This document shows, piece by piece, positions 38,966-50,601 of a stretch of 64,000 bases of DNA. Made by a program: the position numbers and the translations under genes. Source of the stretch: Mucor racemosus (Eukaryota > Mucoromycota > Mucoromycetes > Mucorales > Mucoraceae); NCBI GenBank assembly GCA_027405735.1, contig JAPEHQ010000013.1, positions 372,001-436,000 on the forward strand, in the 5' to 3' direction. Position 1 is the first letter of the stretch, and each line of letters opens with the position of its first letter. Under the pieces are notes generated by a model. The model searched no databases, was not told the origin of the DNA, and saw only the letters and a list, made by a program, of their open reading frames with translations.

Positions 38966-39422
38966 ATTGGTATGAAAAGAAAAAAGATACAAAATTACTT
39001 TATGATAGTGTTTTATACAAATATAAATATAAATATAAATACAAGCATGATAACAACTCCCTATGTCGTTTTCTACAATCAGCCAGTCAGTCTTTGAGGG
39101 GCTCATTTATAAAAAGGAGACCCTTTTCAAAAAGGATCATCTTGATACATTCACCAGTTTCATTCTTCCTCATTGAAATACCGCATTTCCCTTGTTTTTA
39201 TGAATATTGGTTGGTTTTGCTTGGCATGGCTTTTCTCAATTGACAAAATTCCATTTACATCTCAAACTCGCCAAGGGTCTTTTTTTTATCTCTCTTCTTC
39301 TTCCTTTCCTTCTCTGTCTCGCGATTTTTTCTTCTACTCTTTTAAGCGTATTGTTACACATTTTGAGAAAAAAACTATCTATAAAGGGAAAAATTCAAGT
39401 CGACTAGATTTTTTGCATTATC
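38966..39422. promoter_or_regulatory. Divergent promoter region (Erf4-like / Nha1-like)
   Basis: 457 bp between divergent starts. A TATAAA at 39380-39385 lies about 40 bp before the antiporter ATG and is a good TATA-box candidate. An ATAAATATAA-type tandem repeat lies near 39020-39039. Confidence 0.5.
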
Positions 39423-39771
39423 ATGACAATCAATCTTATTCCGGGTGAGATATCCACATTTACAATTGCCATCGCAATTCTAAGTGGATTTATTTTATTC
39501 TTTGGGTATATTTCCATGTTCCTGAAAGAAAAACTATTTCTCTCCGAAGCATGTAATGTTGTTTGCTGTTATCAATTGATTTATGGTTGCCATGGTTACT
39601 AATATTGAAATCAAATTTAGTGGTGGCGGTGATCGTCGGAATTATAGCCGGTCCATTAGTTACGAATGGATTCAATCCATACAGTTGGGCAGATCACGAT
39701 GAGATTACAAAACAATTAACTAGATGTATCATTGCTATTCAGGTACTTGTAGTAGTATAATATCTCCTATG

Positions 39772-39802
<31 letters not shown>

Positions 39803-42258
39803 ACTCATATCAATAATATAGGTCATGGCTGTTGGAATTGAATTACCAAAGTAAGACATTTTCATTAAAATATCATTTTTACTTACATACTTGGATAGAC
39901 ATTATATGAAGAAGGAATGGCTGACCATGTCTATGCTGTTAATACCTACAATGATGTTCATGTGGCTCATAAGCGGATTGTTTATATGGGGGTTGGTTCC
40001 CCCACTTAATTATGTAAATTATCATATAATTAAAATTTGATATATTCTAATATATTCTATTGTTTAGTTGGAAGCTCTTGTGATATCTGCTTGCATTTGC
40101 CCAACTGATCCTGTAAGATTTGATAATAAATGTAATAGTATAATGTAACTTATTCACGAAATAGATTTTGGCAAATTCAGTTGTGAAAGGAAGATTTGCA
40201 GAAAAACATGTTCCAGCACATATTAGAAATGCATTATCAGCAGAGAGGTAAAATATCAGTAAAATTCTACAACTAAATTTATTAATATTTGATTTACTCC
40301 TAAAAGTGGTGCGAATGATGGAATGGGATTTCCATTTTTATTTCTAGCCATTTTCTTGATAGCAGAGGATAATGTTGGTACTGCAATTGGTAAATGGATT
40401 TATATCACTTGTTTATTTCAAATTGCACTTTCCTGTGTTATTGGTATTGTCGTAGGTTATGTAGCTAGAAAAGTATTACAATGGTCAGAGAGAAAGTAAG
40501 TTTCATCAATCAACAATACATGATTTGAAACTAAATGTTATTTTTCAGTCATCTCATCGATAAACCGTCGTTTCTTGCATTTGCAATTGCACTAGCAGTA
40601 AGTAATTATCCCCCCCCCTCCTCTCCCCCTCCTCTCCCTCTCATCCCCCTCTCCCTCCTTTATTATATGTTTTTATATTAATATCAACTACTCTCCATAC
40701 TCGAAAAAAGCTCTTTGTAATGAGTATGACTGGATTCTCTGGTAGTGATGATTTATTAGCTTGTTTTGCTGCTGGAAATGCATTTTCTTGGGATGATTGG
40801 TTTAGACACGAAACAGAAGAAGCTCATTTTCAAGAAGTAATTGATATGATGTTGAACCTGGCCATCTTTGTATATATTGGTGCTATTATTGTAAGTCTGT
40901 AAAATTGAGTACATATTCCTGCATAAATGTTTACTAAAAAAAAAAAACATAAGCCTTGGTCCGATTTTGGTAATGCTGAATTGGGATTGACTCCATGGCG
41001 TTTAGTTGTCATTGCCATTTTGGTCTTATTTTTCCGAAGATTACCTATTGTACTTTTATTGAAACCAGTGATGCCAGCCATGAAAACTTACCGTGAAGCT
41101 ATTTTTAGTGGTTGGTTTGGTCCAATGGGTGTAGGTGCTGTATTTTTATCCATCATCGCAAAAGAGGAATTAGAAATTGCTCATGAAGGTAAAGAAGCTC
41201 CTGTTTCAATTAGAATCATCAGTCCTGTAGTATTGTTTATTGTATTTTGTTCGGTTATTGTGCATGGAACTACAATCCCCTTGTTTAAGCTCGGAAAACG
41301 AATCCGTACTAGAACTTTGTCGATTTCAAGTATCAGTAGCAATCAAGTTTTAAGGTTACCAAAATTACAATTTGGTCAACAAGTTCTTAAGAAAGATGGA
41401 GACCACCATCACCATCATCATAAAAAAGAAGACTTGACGGTATTAGAGCGGAATACATTATATAATACATTGCAGCATGAACGTAATAATAACAAAGAAA
41501 GCAATGGCATCACTATAGACATGAATGATCCTCGACACGATTCGGATTCGGATTTGGCAGAGGAAGATTTCTTACCAGATGATTCATCAGAGGCAGTTAA
41601 CAATACCAGTCAATCTAAATTAGCATTACCAGACCCAATGTTCGATCAAGACACTAGACGAGGCAGTGCCATTTCTTACAATACAAGCCAAGCCATTCGA
41701 TTTTTGGAACCAGTGAAGCCCCGTGTAGGTGCAACAACAACAACAACAACAACAGCACAAAGTTCGCAGTTATCCAATACAGATCGCAATGAAGCGAGCG
41801 TATCTAGTTTTAAAGGTTGGTTACTGCGTCAAAATACCAAAGACGGCGAAGATTCATCGGGAGAAGAGGAAACACAACCCACAAACAATAGCAACAGTGG
41901 CATCAAGAATTTGTTTAGAAGACTCAAAGATCATAATCACGGCAGTAACAGTTCATCAACAACCGAACTTACTCCTATGGCTGATGAGCATGATGCGAAA
42001 GATATGTTTCATCATTATAGCGAAAGTATTCACCCTCGCATTGAGGTTTGGGAAGAAGGAACTCATGTCGTTGTAGAAGATTCTCAAAATGACGCTTCTG
42101 ATGCCGTGATTGATAAAAACGAGCACCCAAATTGGAAAAAAAAAACTCAAGAAAAAATCAAACAAGTTGAGCATGATATTATCAAAACTGATGGAGAAAA
42201 ATCAAATAATAGTTTATCAACCATATCTAAAAATACATCTCCATCAACATCTTTATAG
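39423..42258 (+). CDS. NHA1: Plasma-membrane Na+(K+)/H+ antiporter, Nha1/Sod2 family
   Basis: Ten exons, 39423-39552, 39621-39742, 39822-39850, 39899-40013, 40068-40112, 40165-40247, 40307-40495, 40549-40597, 40711-40890 and 40954-42258, give 748 aa. Residues 1 to about 430 hold the multi-helix transport domain. ACICPTDPILANSVVKGRFA and SAESGANDGMGFPFLFLAIF contain the TDP and ND motifs of CPA1-type exchangers, in which the paired Asp residues carry Na+/H+ exchange. FSGSDDLLACFAAGNAFSWD is characteristic of fungal Nha1. The remaining 320 residues form a long hydrophilic tail with His, Thr and Ser runs and acidic blocks, as in Nha1, where the tail is regulatory. It exports Na+ or K+ in exchange for protons. 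The acceptor before exon 9 follows a C/T-rich tract and then an A-run (GAAAAAAG). Confidence 0.94.
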
Positions 42259-42444
42259 AATTTTATCGTAATTTATTAATTTACCCCTTTTTTAATTTTT
42301 TCTGTATAATATAGTACACTGTTAAATAAAGTTTCCGGATTTTCAAAAGAAATTTAGTATACCTCATGAACCAAAATATACAAGGAGTACATACTTACAC
42401 TTGATGCATTTCGGGTACCAACGGGGATAACTGATGAGGATTGA
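42259..42444. other. 3' flank of the antiporter gene
   Basis: An AATAAA-like TAAATAAAG near 42324 probably serves polyadenylation. No gene. Confidence 0.4.
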
Positions 42445-42915
42445 TTATTGTTGTCGTTTTCCTGGTTGGAATGGGGCAGGAATTCCATTACCATTTCTTA
42501 TTGAGAACAGGATTTGAAGCATGTTCAAACATGCTGCCAAACCACGATCATACAGACGGCACTCAAAACGAGCAGGCAGGTCATGGTCCATGTAGTTCTG
42601 ATTTGTACATCTTAGAAGTTGTACGTTAGCAAATAAATTAATCAATAGCCAAATCAGTAGTGTACATGTATACTTTATTAAACCGTAGCATCTGACTATT
42701 GGTCATGTGCGCTGTCTGTGTGGTCGAGAATTTTCAACATTTCTGAATGTTACAAGTGATCTATCATTAAATTCGGGACATATTCTACTTCTTGTAAGGA
42801 ATTCATCAATTAGAAATACATTCATATTATGTTTTTTTAGTAAACGTTTGAAACCAATTCCACGGATAGGTTCCTGATATCGAACATTTAGTGCAGAGTA
42901 ATTGCCAAATATGTA
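42445..42915 (-). pseudogene. Fanzor/TnpB-like nuclease relic (C-terminal part)
   Basis: The minus strand from 42915 to 42712 reads YIFGNYSALNVRYQEPIRGI, then GFKRLLKKHNMNVFLIDEFL, TRSRICPEF and RNVENSRPHRQR, ending in a stop. A shifted frame at 42645-42445 continues RCTNQNYMDHDLP, FECRLYDRGLAACLNMLQIL and FSIRNGNGIPAPF. This order (EPIRG, R.L.KHG..V.LIDE..TS..C..C, PRP.R, C.NQ.C, LWNRDLAACLN, G..PE.F) matches, from memory, the RuvC-II/zinc-ribbon/RuvC-III end of Fanzor-type TnpB relatives found in Mucoromycota. Here a zinc cysteine (CPEF) and the last catalytic Asp (RG for RD) are lost, and a frame break and stops separate the parts. No intact N-terminal half was recognised upstream (42916-43400). 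Confidence 0.65.
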
Positions 42916-44264
42916 CGTTGCGTCAGGGAACTGGTCATTTAAATTTTAGTCGTCTCTTTGTTAATGTTATTGGAAATGATAAAATCGAGGATAAAAAAAA
43001 AAAAAAAAAAAGGGAAAGAAAAGATGACGAATGTTTTTATATGAAGGCATATCTATCTTTTATGATCTTTCTCAAGAATCTTCACAATACTTGTACATTA
43101 CCAGTTCCTTTTGATCACTTTAGATGAAGATATAGGGTAAAAGTATTTGAAACAAGACAGATCGGGCAGTGTAAGCTTTTTAGCTACAATTGATAGAAAA
43201 TACATCAGATTTCATACGAAATACTTTACCAGTACTATATACTGTATCCATGCCGCCAGTAGCAAACATATCATGAAGATTATTGGGTTTTCAAGTTTTG
43301 CGAATATGTTTCTGTGGATTATGTTATTGCTTGAATATTATTCTATTTGGGATTTCTATTCAAAGCAACAACATGGAGTGCTTTGATTAAGATAACAAAA
43401 AGTAGAATAGCAAATCAATAGCAGCATTAGTCAAGTCATTTAAAATATACTCAAATTTTTTGTTTCACTAGTCTATGCAAAACGTATTATAATCTATGCC
43501 ATTTGGTTGCATGAAGGATCTCATAATGAACACAGTAAAGTTCAGAAAGTTATTTCCAAAAGCCCCAGAATTCTTTACCCAAAATTACACAAAACAAATA
43601 TGCGTCAAGTTGAGTTAATGTAGTAAATGCTTTCTGTACAGCCCATTATTTTAAATATAACAGTATAGTTTTCCTAGAGTTTTTTTTTTAACAAAATATA
43701 CAGAAAAATAAATTACGAATTTGGGGTTTTCTTGAAGAAAAAGTGCTACTTTTTGATTTATTTTATTTAAACAATATATTAACATAACAGGGTAGACTTA
43801 CATCTACAAAACAAGAGGCTATTTGCACCTATAGCTCTATTCCTTGAAGAGAAAATCATCAAATAAATCTGTGGATAGCAGGTTCAGGATTCAAAGATTG
43901 GCATTTTACGCGTTACTACATCACTGTCCTACCAATAAATCTTTTTATCCTACATAAAAAATATACCCTTTCCAGTGTATCCTTTTTATCTACCAACAAA
44001 GATAGTACAGTAAAAAAGGTGTAATCGCGAGGAATGTAATGTTTTATATTTGAACTTTGCTTTTCTCTATTTTGTATTATGCGACCAGAGAGTTTCTTGA
44101 ACAATTATTAAAAGCGTAACTTGTGTTTCGAAATTGGAGTTTGGAATGGCATTAAATAAATATTGATTAGTCCTATTTCTTTTTTAGTATTTCCATAAGA
44201 AAATATCAGTTTTTTCGTCGAGACAATCAAATAATAGCTCACACTATAGCTTAAACTCTATATT
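42916..44264. other. Intergenic region, possibly more of the decayed Fanzor-like element
   Basis: Frames such as 43147-43386 (plus) and 43916-44104 (minus) have no recognised motif. On the minus strand near 43230-43290 a short run (TGGMDTVYSTGKVFRMKS) could be the start of the RuvC-I region of the same relic, but I cannot confirm it. Confidence 0.35.
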
Positions 44265-45270
44265 AGCTGGGTTTCAAAATCGATTTGACAAATCGATCAG
44301 AAAATGATTCAAAAAACAAATTCGTTTAATAACTCATGAACCGCAAAGCAAGTTGGCTTAACGTATTAAATGGTTGTTATACAGTTTTAGATTCTTCATC
44401 CATCTAAAAAAAATTTAGACAGATATTTCATATTAAATTTTGCACAAAATTTGGGTGAAATTTTGGAGGTTTTTTGAAGATATACGTAACTTATTATAAG
44501 CATGTTTTAACTATAAGTAACTAGAATAATGCATAGCAAAATTATCTATCTATTGAGCTAATTATAAACCTTTTAGCTACATTTTTTGCAGAGAAATCGA
44601 GATTTTTACCAATTTTTTTTTCAAATTCAGAATTTGGGATAAGGGTATACAGGGGAAAATTGAAGTTAGAAGCGAGAGTATCTCTTGTACATATTTTTGA
44701 GGATATCTCTACAAAAAATCAATATTTTGAAAAAAACTAAATTGGGTCCGAGAGAGCTCAACAAGGTTGATGAAATGAATGCAAGAAATATGCTAATTAA
44801 TTTAACGGATATTTTGAAATCCACTACAAAAATGTCAAAAAAATGAAAAAAAAAATAAAACTGCTCAGAATTTTTTCATGCTAAAATATGTTATAGGGCA
44901 CTTCAAAACGAGTAAGTTTTATTATTGGAAATTGCTAGTATAGCTTAATTTTTTGAAAAGATATAAAGGCTTAAAGTTTTCAATTTTTAGCAGTGAAATA
45001 CGCGTAGAAATCTGAAACATTAGCACTGAAAAATTAATACCAATTGTAAAAAATAGGATATTTTTGGATACTTGTTTTTGAATTAAACTTGAACATCTCA
45101 GGTACATTAGAATGTAATTTTTCTTGATGTTATTTAGTGAAAAAAAAAGCTGAGCATAGATAAAAAATCGGACCTAGTTTTTAAGGAGAAAGCAGCGAAT
45201 TTTACTTGTTTTGAGTCTCTCATGAAATATAAAATAAGTCTAGTAACAAGGAGCATAATGCGACCAATTC
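44265..45270 (+). repeat. AT-rich interspersed repeat family D, copy 2
   Basis: Same orientation and similar extent as 3345-4395. It opens GCTGGGTTTCAAAATCGATT and closes GCATAATGCGACC. The copies are clearly diverged with many small indels, so both are old. No target duplication was recognised. Confidence 0.65.
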
Positions 45271-45642
45271 ATATGTATTTAACAGTGTCTATGGTATCCC
45301 TGGATAGTATTTAGTTTGAGGCTAGAAAGAAGATACTTTATGAAAATTCAAATTTTACTCGAGTAGGTACTGCAACGTTTGAAGATTATTGGATGTCAGT
45401 TATTATGAAATTTTTCATTAGACTTACAAGAAATAGATGATGGGTGGAAGGATGTATTACTATATATAAAATCAGTTTGTTGGGACTTTTGAGTTGAAAA
45501 TGGGGTATGATGTATATTAATTAATAGACTTATATTTTCACTAGTTGTATTCATCATCAAGGAACCTCAAAAAAAATCTAAACCATCTGTATATAATCAA
45601 GATATTAGCTAGATGCCGTTATTATTATTACATCGATGCTTA
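45271..45642. other. Intergenic, no gene seen
   Basis: 3' flank of the orphan minus-strand gene. The short plus frame at 45545-45730 overlaps that gene antisense and has no motif. Confidence 0.4.
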
Positions 45643-46133
45643 TTACCTTTGCATTCTTGATCTTCGACGTTTCGATGGTCGTCTTGTAGAAGGAATAACA
45701 AAAAATTTTGTAACCTTTCCACTTGCATGAACTATATTATGGACTTGGCCATAAGCATCTCCTATATTACCAATGGCAAATTTTGCCAATCTACGGCCAA
45801 TGACTAAACAATTCTCTGGTTGAGTGGTTTGTAAAGCTTCTTCAAATGCAGCTTTGCATTCCTGTCTCATATTGATTAATGATCTACCATTTGCATTTTT
45901 TAAATAATCGTATGAAACTATTTCATAGTAATCAAGCATGATTTGTCGTGCTCTATTAATTGTTCTCGGCGTTACTCTTGGGAGCCAATCTAGCAATAAA
46001 AGAAGATTAGATGATACGCAGAATTATTTATAATTTCATTCGTACCATAATCAACCATGAGGTCGCAAAAATAATCGGTCTCGCTGTCAAAAATATCGTT
46101 GCAATAAACAATCATTAACGGCGAATCTGTCAT
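45643..46133 (-). CDS. Orphan basic protein (144 aa)
   Basis: Two exons, 46046-46133 and 45643-45989, join in frame across a 56 nt intron. The product starts MTDSPLMIVYCNDIFD and contains DWLPRVTPRTINRARQIM, LKNANGRSLINMRQECKAAF and GDAYGQVHNIVHASGKVTKF, ending in a cluster of arginines (RRPSKRRRSRMQR) that could be a nuclear-localisation signal. I do not recognise the family. The balanced composition and a good GT/AG intron argue for a real gene, possibly restricted to this fungal lineage. It is divergent from the RABL6-like gene. Confidence 0.65.
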
Positions 46134-46792
46134 TTTGAATGCAATAGATTACAAAAAGATAGTGAAAAGAGAAAAAAAAAAAAAAAAACGGACACATTCA
46201 ACCTTTCGAAGTAAATTTCAGGCCGTTAGGCAATACTTGCGACAATGATAAATTGCAAAAATCAATCGATCATGCTATTACTTGCTGATAAGTACTGAAT
46301 TCTTCAGTATTGATACAACGGTTACAGTCTGATATTTATAGAGTTTATTTCTAATAGATAATACACAGTAATCGTGAATCACTTTTACGGTAGAGTATAT
46401 ACTATTTTTTGTGAACGAATACATTTTTTTTAGATGAGAAATGCTTAAATCTCTAAACCCCACAAAACAATTGAAATTTTAAAAATTGTTATTTTGCAAT
46501 TGATTTTTATAATTAAAGAGTAGTTTTCTTTAACCAAGCGCATTTTATAACATTTGAAGTAGTTGTAGCAAATTTTCAATCCAAAGTTATACTATGAATA
46601 AACTATTTGCTATGATTTTTTAAAGGAGAAAGCTATTTCAGGTCTTAACATTGCTGGTGGAGGAGGAGTCTTTTGTCGATTGGGTTTTATCGTGATACCT
46701 TGGTATTTACGTCATTTAAATAAACAAAAGTCGGCTTTATCAAACGGCATACAAATATACACCTTGTTATTTCTTCCCACAACAACACAATA
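46134..46792. promoter_or_regulatory. Divergent upstream region (orphan / RABL6-like)
   Basis: 659 bp between the two ATGs, with a poly-A/T tract near 46170-46188. The minus frame at 46278-46463 lacks motifs. No specific regulatory site is identified. Confidence 0.35.
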
Positions 46793-49042
46793 ATGAGTTC
46801 TTGGTGGTCTTTTGGAAGTGGAGCGACAGCAAAGAAGGTTTGTATATATATATATATATATATGAATTTATTTATATCAGACTAAAACGTACTAGGAATC
46901 CACTACTGTAAGTCAAGCAGCCCCTTCACAACCATCTTTTAAAGCTATGAGTAATGCGTTTCGAAAGGGTGTTCAATACAATAGTAAAATCAACTACAAA
47001 TAGCATTTTATTTGACGTAATTAATCTAACAAATTACCAACGTTTATAGTGAAAATTGTATTACGAGGAGATGTCATGACAGGCAAGAGCAACCTTTGTA
47101 AGTTTATGTACAAAAAAAAAAAAAAGATTATGCAAATTAAAAAAAAAAAAAAATAACAACGAGAAGTTCATCGACTTCAGGGATCTGATTTCAACGAAGA
47201 ATACGCATCTACACCACAAATACAAGTAGCAAATATACCTTGGCATTATAAAGGTATGCTTGAACCCACTTTCGTTGTCGAAAACTATTGACATTTACAT
47301 GTATCAGATTCGAACGATATCGTCAAAATCGAAGTTTGGGATGTCGTAGATAAAGTACATAATAAAAACAAATCTGAAAGTAAAGGTATTAAATTGGAAC
47401 ATAAACCAAGTGATTCAAAAATCAACTCTACAACATCTGCCCCACAACCACAAACCCAACAACAGGAAGATCAAGATGCTGCAATGGGATTAGATGCTTC
47501 CACAGTAAATGTGTATCGCAATACACATGGTGCCATCTTGATGTTTGATACAACCAAACCATGGACATTTGATTACGTCAATAAAGAGTTGAAAAATGTG
47601 CCTGAGAGTATGGCAGTGCTTGTTTTAGGTAATTTCTGCGACAAAACAGAAGAAAGAAAAGTAGAATTGGATACGATTCATGCGACCCTGTATGAACACA
47701 ATCAAGAGAGAATAAAAAAGGGTGCAATCAAACCTAATTTAATTCGATATGCCGAGACAAGCATGCAAACAGGGTTGGGATTAAAGTACATTTATGAATA
47801 TTTGGGTGTACCCTTTTTGCAATTGATGATTGAGTCCCTTAATAAACAATTGGAATTAAAAGCAGTGGAAATTGTGGATTTACTAGAAACATTGGATACA
47901 GATGACGATGTACCTGCAGGTATGCAGAGAAGAAGAGGACAGGATAATTTTGATCAACGTAAGAACCGTCTTGAATATGGCATTTATATACTATACTAAC
48001 TTGTTTAATAGCCTCTGAACCAAGATTAGCAAGACAACAAGAGGAAATGAAATCAGCTTGGGATCAAGAGCTCGAAAATATTGCATCAGATCATCCTACC
48101 ATGTTGGATAGCTTTCCTCATATTCAAGAAACACCACCTGTACCTACATCTCCTGTCAAATCAAAAAAGAAGAAAGATGTTAAACTTGTACCTGAACAAA
48201 TACCTGCAGTTGTTGATTTTAATGTAGGCGATGAATTAAATGATGACTGGTTTGGTGAAGACACCAATACAAATATCGATTTACCCAAACCCGATAAACA
48301 AGATTCAGATGATGAAGGGCCTGGTAACCCTATGGTATTGGGTGACGAAGATGTAGAACCTATCTTTTATAGTAGACCAACAGATGAACGACGCACTGTT
48401 GTACAAAAAGAGCATGAGCCAGAGCCATTGGAAGAAGCAGCAGCAGCAGAAGAAGAAGAAGTAGAAGAACAAGCAGACGAACAAGCTGAAGAAGAGGAAC
48501 AATACCAACCAGTATTTAAAAGCGAGTTGAATGATGTTTGGAGTCGTAGCTTACGAAGATTATCCGGACCCGAAGTTATATCAGATAGTGAAGACGAAGA
48601 TAATAGGATTCGCCGAACTGATTCGCCATTTGCACCTGAAAGTCCATTTATGGAATCGCCTACATTCCAAAGCGGATTTGCAGGTGGATATGAGGAGATT
48701 GGCGGATCAAATGAAAATCCATGGTCGATAGGTCAATCAAAACTAGTAGCAGAAAAACCAATTATTCAACATGAATGGAATCATGAAACACAACAAGAGC
48801 AAGGAATAAAGGAGGAAAATGTTGAACTAGTAAGTTGTGATGTTTTTAACCTCTCATTTGTTATTTACATTTTATTTGATAATAATCAGGATACCACAGC
48901 AGCAATCACTGAACAGCCAACAGTAGAAAAATCAAAAAAGAAGGAATCCTCGAATAAAAAGAAGAAATCGTCTTCTTCTTCTTCAAATAAAAAGAAGAGT
49001 AGCAGTAGTAAAAAGAAAAAATCTTCTACTAATTCTCAATAA
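46793..49042 (+). CDS. RABL6/PARF-type Ras-like GTPase
   Basis: Seven exons, 46793-46837, 46896-46983, 47050-47097, 47167-47253, 47308-47958, 48012-48829 and 48890-49042, give 629 aa. FRKGVQYNMKIVLRGDVMTG, then KSNLFHRLQG, holds the P-loop (about 50-57), followed by PQIQVANIPWHYK and DIVKIEVWDVVDK, then YRNTHGAILMFDTTKPWTFD. This is the RABL6 (RBEL1/Parf) signature. The switch II region has WDVVDK where Ras proteins have DTAGQ. A Gln-rich insert lies between the two halves of the G domain. The long tail is acidic, contains repeated SP motifs, and ends in a run of Lys and Ser. Family members shuttle between cytosol and nucleus and are linked to growth control. The acceptor at 47165-47166 (CGAGAAG) lacks a pyrimidine tract but is the only one that keeps frame. 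Confidence 0.88.
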
Positions 49043-49108
49043 ACAAATAAAGAATTTTTTTTTATATATTTAATGTACAAAATAATGACAAGATGTGTGT
49101 GTTTGGGT

Positions 49109-49231
49109 CTAATAAAAGGAAGAGGTAGAAGAAGCATTTAAATCTGGTATTAATTTTCCTTTACAAGGTGGCGATGAAGAATGCCTTTGTTCAAGGGGCT
49201 CAAATAGAGTAAAATCTTTGAAAGGTGGTGG

Positions 49232-49293
<62 letters not shown>

Positions 49294-49678
49294 GCATTGA
49301 TGATGGGGATAATGATGATGATGAAGAAGAAGAAGATGTTGCTTGATATGGTATCGTGTTACTACAGCTTGTACCAAAGAAAAATATAGAGACATCGTTC
49401 AAAACTTGATTATCTGAAGGTATAAATGTTATTGGAGCAAAGTACTCAAACGACTCCATGCGTGGTGCCTTTGGTGGCATTAATGAATAGTTGTTATTTG
49501 ATGTTGTATTCATTGGGTAGGAATACGAAGGCTGTGGTTGTGGCAGTTGTGGCGGTGGTAGTGGTAGTAGCTTACTATGAAAATTTAATGGTGGAGATGG
49601 TAATAGTAAATGATGTAAACTAGGTAATTTCTGTTGATGTTGCTGACCATGATGATTATATAAATGATGATTATACAT
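49109..49678 (-). CDS. Ser-rich hypothetical protein with (GAT)n-encoded polyserine
   Basis: A single open frame of 189 aa from ATG at 49678. The N-terminal half is His/Gln/Pro/Asn-rich. The centre holds a non-repetitive block (PKAPRMESFEYFAPITFIPS, then DNQVLNDVSIFFF), and the second half is a polyserine run encoded by a GAT/ATC microsatellite. The end FKDFTLFEPLEQRHSS and DLNASS also look like real peptide. I do not recognise it. It lies tail-to-tail with the RABL6-like gene (66 bp). An intron or longer gene model is possible. Confidence 0.5.
49226..49292. repeat. (GAT)n microsatellite
   Basis: About 22 tandem GAT triplets on the plus strand, read as polyserine (ATC, TCA or CAT frames) on the minus strand. 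Only the serine frame keeps the flanking sequence open. Confidence 0.85.
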
Positions 49679-50529
49679 TATTTATTATGTGATTTAAATG
49701 TAAACGAGAAAGAGAAACGAGTGGAAAACTCGGTTTGATAAAGATTCTATATAAATAAAAAATTGGTCAAAATAGGGGGGGTACACAAGGAAAAAAAAAA
49801 AAAAAAACCACAAGCAAAAAGGGAATCTTTTTGAGGATATTATCAGTTTATCCGTGTGGTGGAAAAAGATAATTTATGAAAAAGTGCATTATTCCCTTGA
49901 TTTTATGTATTTTTCGTTTCGTTATATGTTTAATACACCAACTGTTTAATCAAATAGAACAAATGGATCTGTTGTTATGTACAACACCAACAAGAAAAAA
50001 CAACAACAAATTCATGTTGTTCTTTCCCGGATCTAGATGTTGTCAATTGAACAAGTGTCCAATATACACATTTGATTCTTTCAAGCATAACAAAAATCAA
50101 GGAGTGTTATTATATTACAGAATGTATATATAGATACATTATATAATATTAATTAATATTTTATATATCCTTTCGAAATATAATCATAAATATAAATCAT
50201 GAAACGTATCTAATTTTCATGTATTACAACCTTCTTGTTTTGATAAATAAATATTCCTATGAAGAGTTGTTAGTAAAAATGTATGAAATTTAAGGTTATT
50301 TTTACAAAAGAATGTTATAATAATTTACAGGAGAAAGGTAGTAAGGATAGTATGGTTAAGTATATCAAAAAACACATGGTTAATATGTAAAAATAAGTTA
50401 ATATTTTTTTGTTGTTGTTATTATTATTATTATTATTGCCTCTTCCCCCTTTTGTGAGATTGTTTATATTAGAATTTAGACATTGAAGCAACAAACTTAT
50501 CAGCGGTTTCTTCTTCTTTTCCTCTCTTC

Positions 50530-50568
<39 letters not shown>

Positions 50569-50601
50569 CTCCCTTTTTTGTTTTTTTTTAAGAAAAAAAA
50601 A
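49679..50601. other. Intergenic region upstream of the kinesin gene
   Basis: No gene supported. The frame at 49876-50133 lacks motifs. The region ends in a (TC)n tract at about 50532-50571 and a T-run followed by an A-run directly before the kinesin ATG, which resemble a core promoter and leader. Confidence 0.45.

Noticed and set aside
38855..39106. Upstream exon MSPSKTDWLIVEND for the Erf4-like gene
   Set aside because: No donor was found that joins it in frame to the acceptor at the next exon, so it was left out; RNA data could revive it.
42441..42629. Plus-strand 62-codon frame
   Set aside because: It is antisense to the Fanzor-like relic, whose protein motifs are recognisable on the minus strand.
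49150..49395. Poly-His frame across the GAT microsatellite
   Set aside because: Produced by reading the trinucleotide repeat in another frame; the Ser-rich frame is longer and has flanking non-repetitive peptide.
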